Assembly (NCBI GenBank): GCA_037445375.1
Contig: JBBIKS010000035.1
Span: 1-24,427, forward strand
From: DYHD01 sp037445375
GTDB lineage: Bacteria; Nitrospirota; Thermodesulfovibrionia; Thermodesulfovibrionales; Dissulfurispiraceae
DNA length: 24,427 nucleotides
Reading direction: 5' to 3'
A model generated the notes under the pieces. The model was given only the letters and a program-made list of their open reading frames with translations, did no database searches and was not told the DNA's origin. The stretch's first letter is position 1. Every line of letters starts with the position of its first letter. The position numbers were made by a program, and so were the translations under genes. Shown here in pieces: positions 24,376-24,427 of the stretch.

Positions 24376-24427
24376 TGATACTCCCCAAAAACTGGACAGG
24401 GGTATTTAGTGGATAATAGAGCCTGAA
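24376..24427 (+). mobile_element. Left end of an IS3-like insertion sequence
   Basis: From 24376 the sequence TGATACTCCCCAAAAACTGG followed by ACAGGGG resembles the TG-starting terminal repeats of IS3-family elements, many of which contain CCCCAAAAA..TGGACA. The following GGATAATAGAGCCTGAA would be the leader before orfA. The window stops before any transposase, so the family is inferred from the terminus only. Confidence 0.45.

Overview
This is an AT-rich bacterial chromosome segment, mostly housekeeping genes packed on the minus strand, with two small accessory patches and an insertion-sequence-like end at each edge. A heptosyltransferase-type GT9 enzyme points to an outer membrane with LPS. 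The order yicC-remA-gmk-rpoZ-coaBC is the one known from Bacillus-type genomes. That combination, with the AT-rich codon use and intergenic palindromes, suggests a Nitrospirota-like or other deep-branching Gram-negative lineage. This placement is inference; no rRNA or marker phylogeny is available here.

Layout. 1-52: end of an IS21-like element. 177-815: a lone plus-strand PHP phosphoesterase. 1020-10337: a compact minus-strand run, transcribed argG, dprA, a small Smg-like gene, topA, a PAP2 phosphatase, yicC, remA, gmk, rpoZ, coaBC. It covers arginine synthesis, DNA uptake and topology, nucleotide supply, RNA polymerase omega and coenzyme A synthesis. 10529-12196: ribonuclease J. 12374-13486: a decayed accessory patch with an intact hicB antitoxin, a broken hicA toxin, a fragment resembling a RES-associated HEPN N-terminus, and a nested foldback of GC-rich palindromes. 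13535-16621, plus strand: a DUF2207 membrane protein and a class I aminotransferase. 16881-19597, minus strand: a GT9 glycosyltransferase, a rhomboid protease and a lone DppB-type permease. 19962-24310, minus strand: argD-argF, then a recognisable internal promoter, then rpiB-glyA-nrdR. 24376-24427: start of an IS3-like element close upstream of argD.

Three arginine genes (argD, argF, argG) lie in two separate clusters. The rpiB-glyA-nrdR group links pentose, one-carbon and deoxynucleotide control.

The most interesting unexplained signal is a dispersed intergenic repeat family. Two copies (16632-16880 and about 19685-19890) share matching ends with inverted-repeat termini and an internal hairpin. 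A third, more degraded relative lies at about 816-930. They look like MITE- or REP-like elements. No complete new defence or biosynthetic system could be supported from this window; the accessory patch is a remnant.
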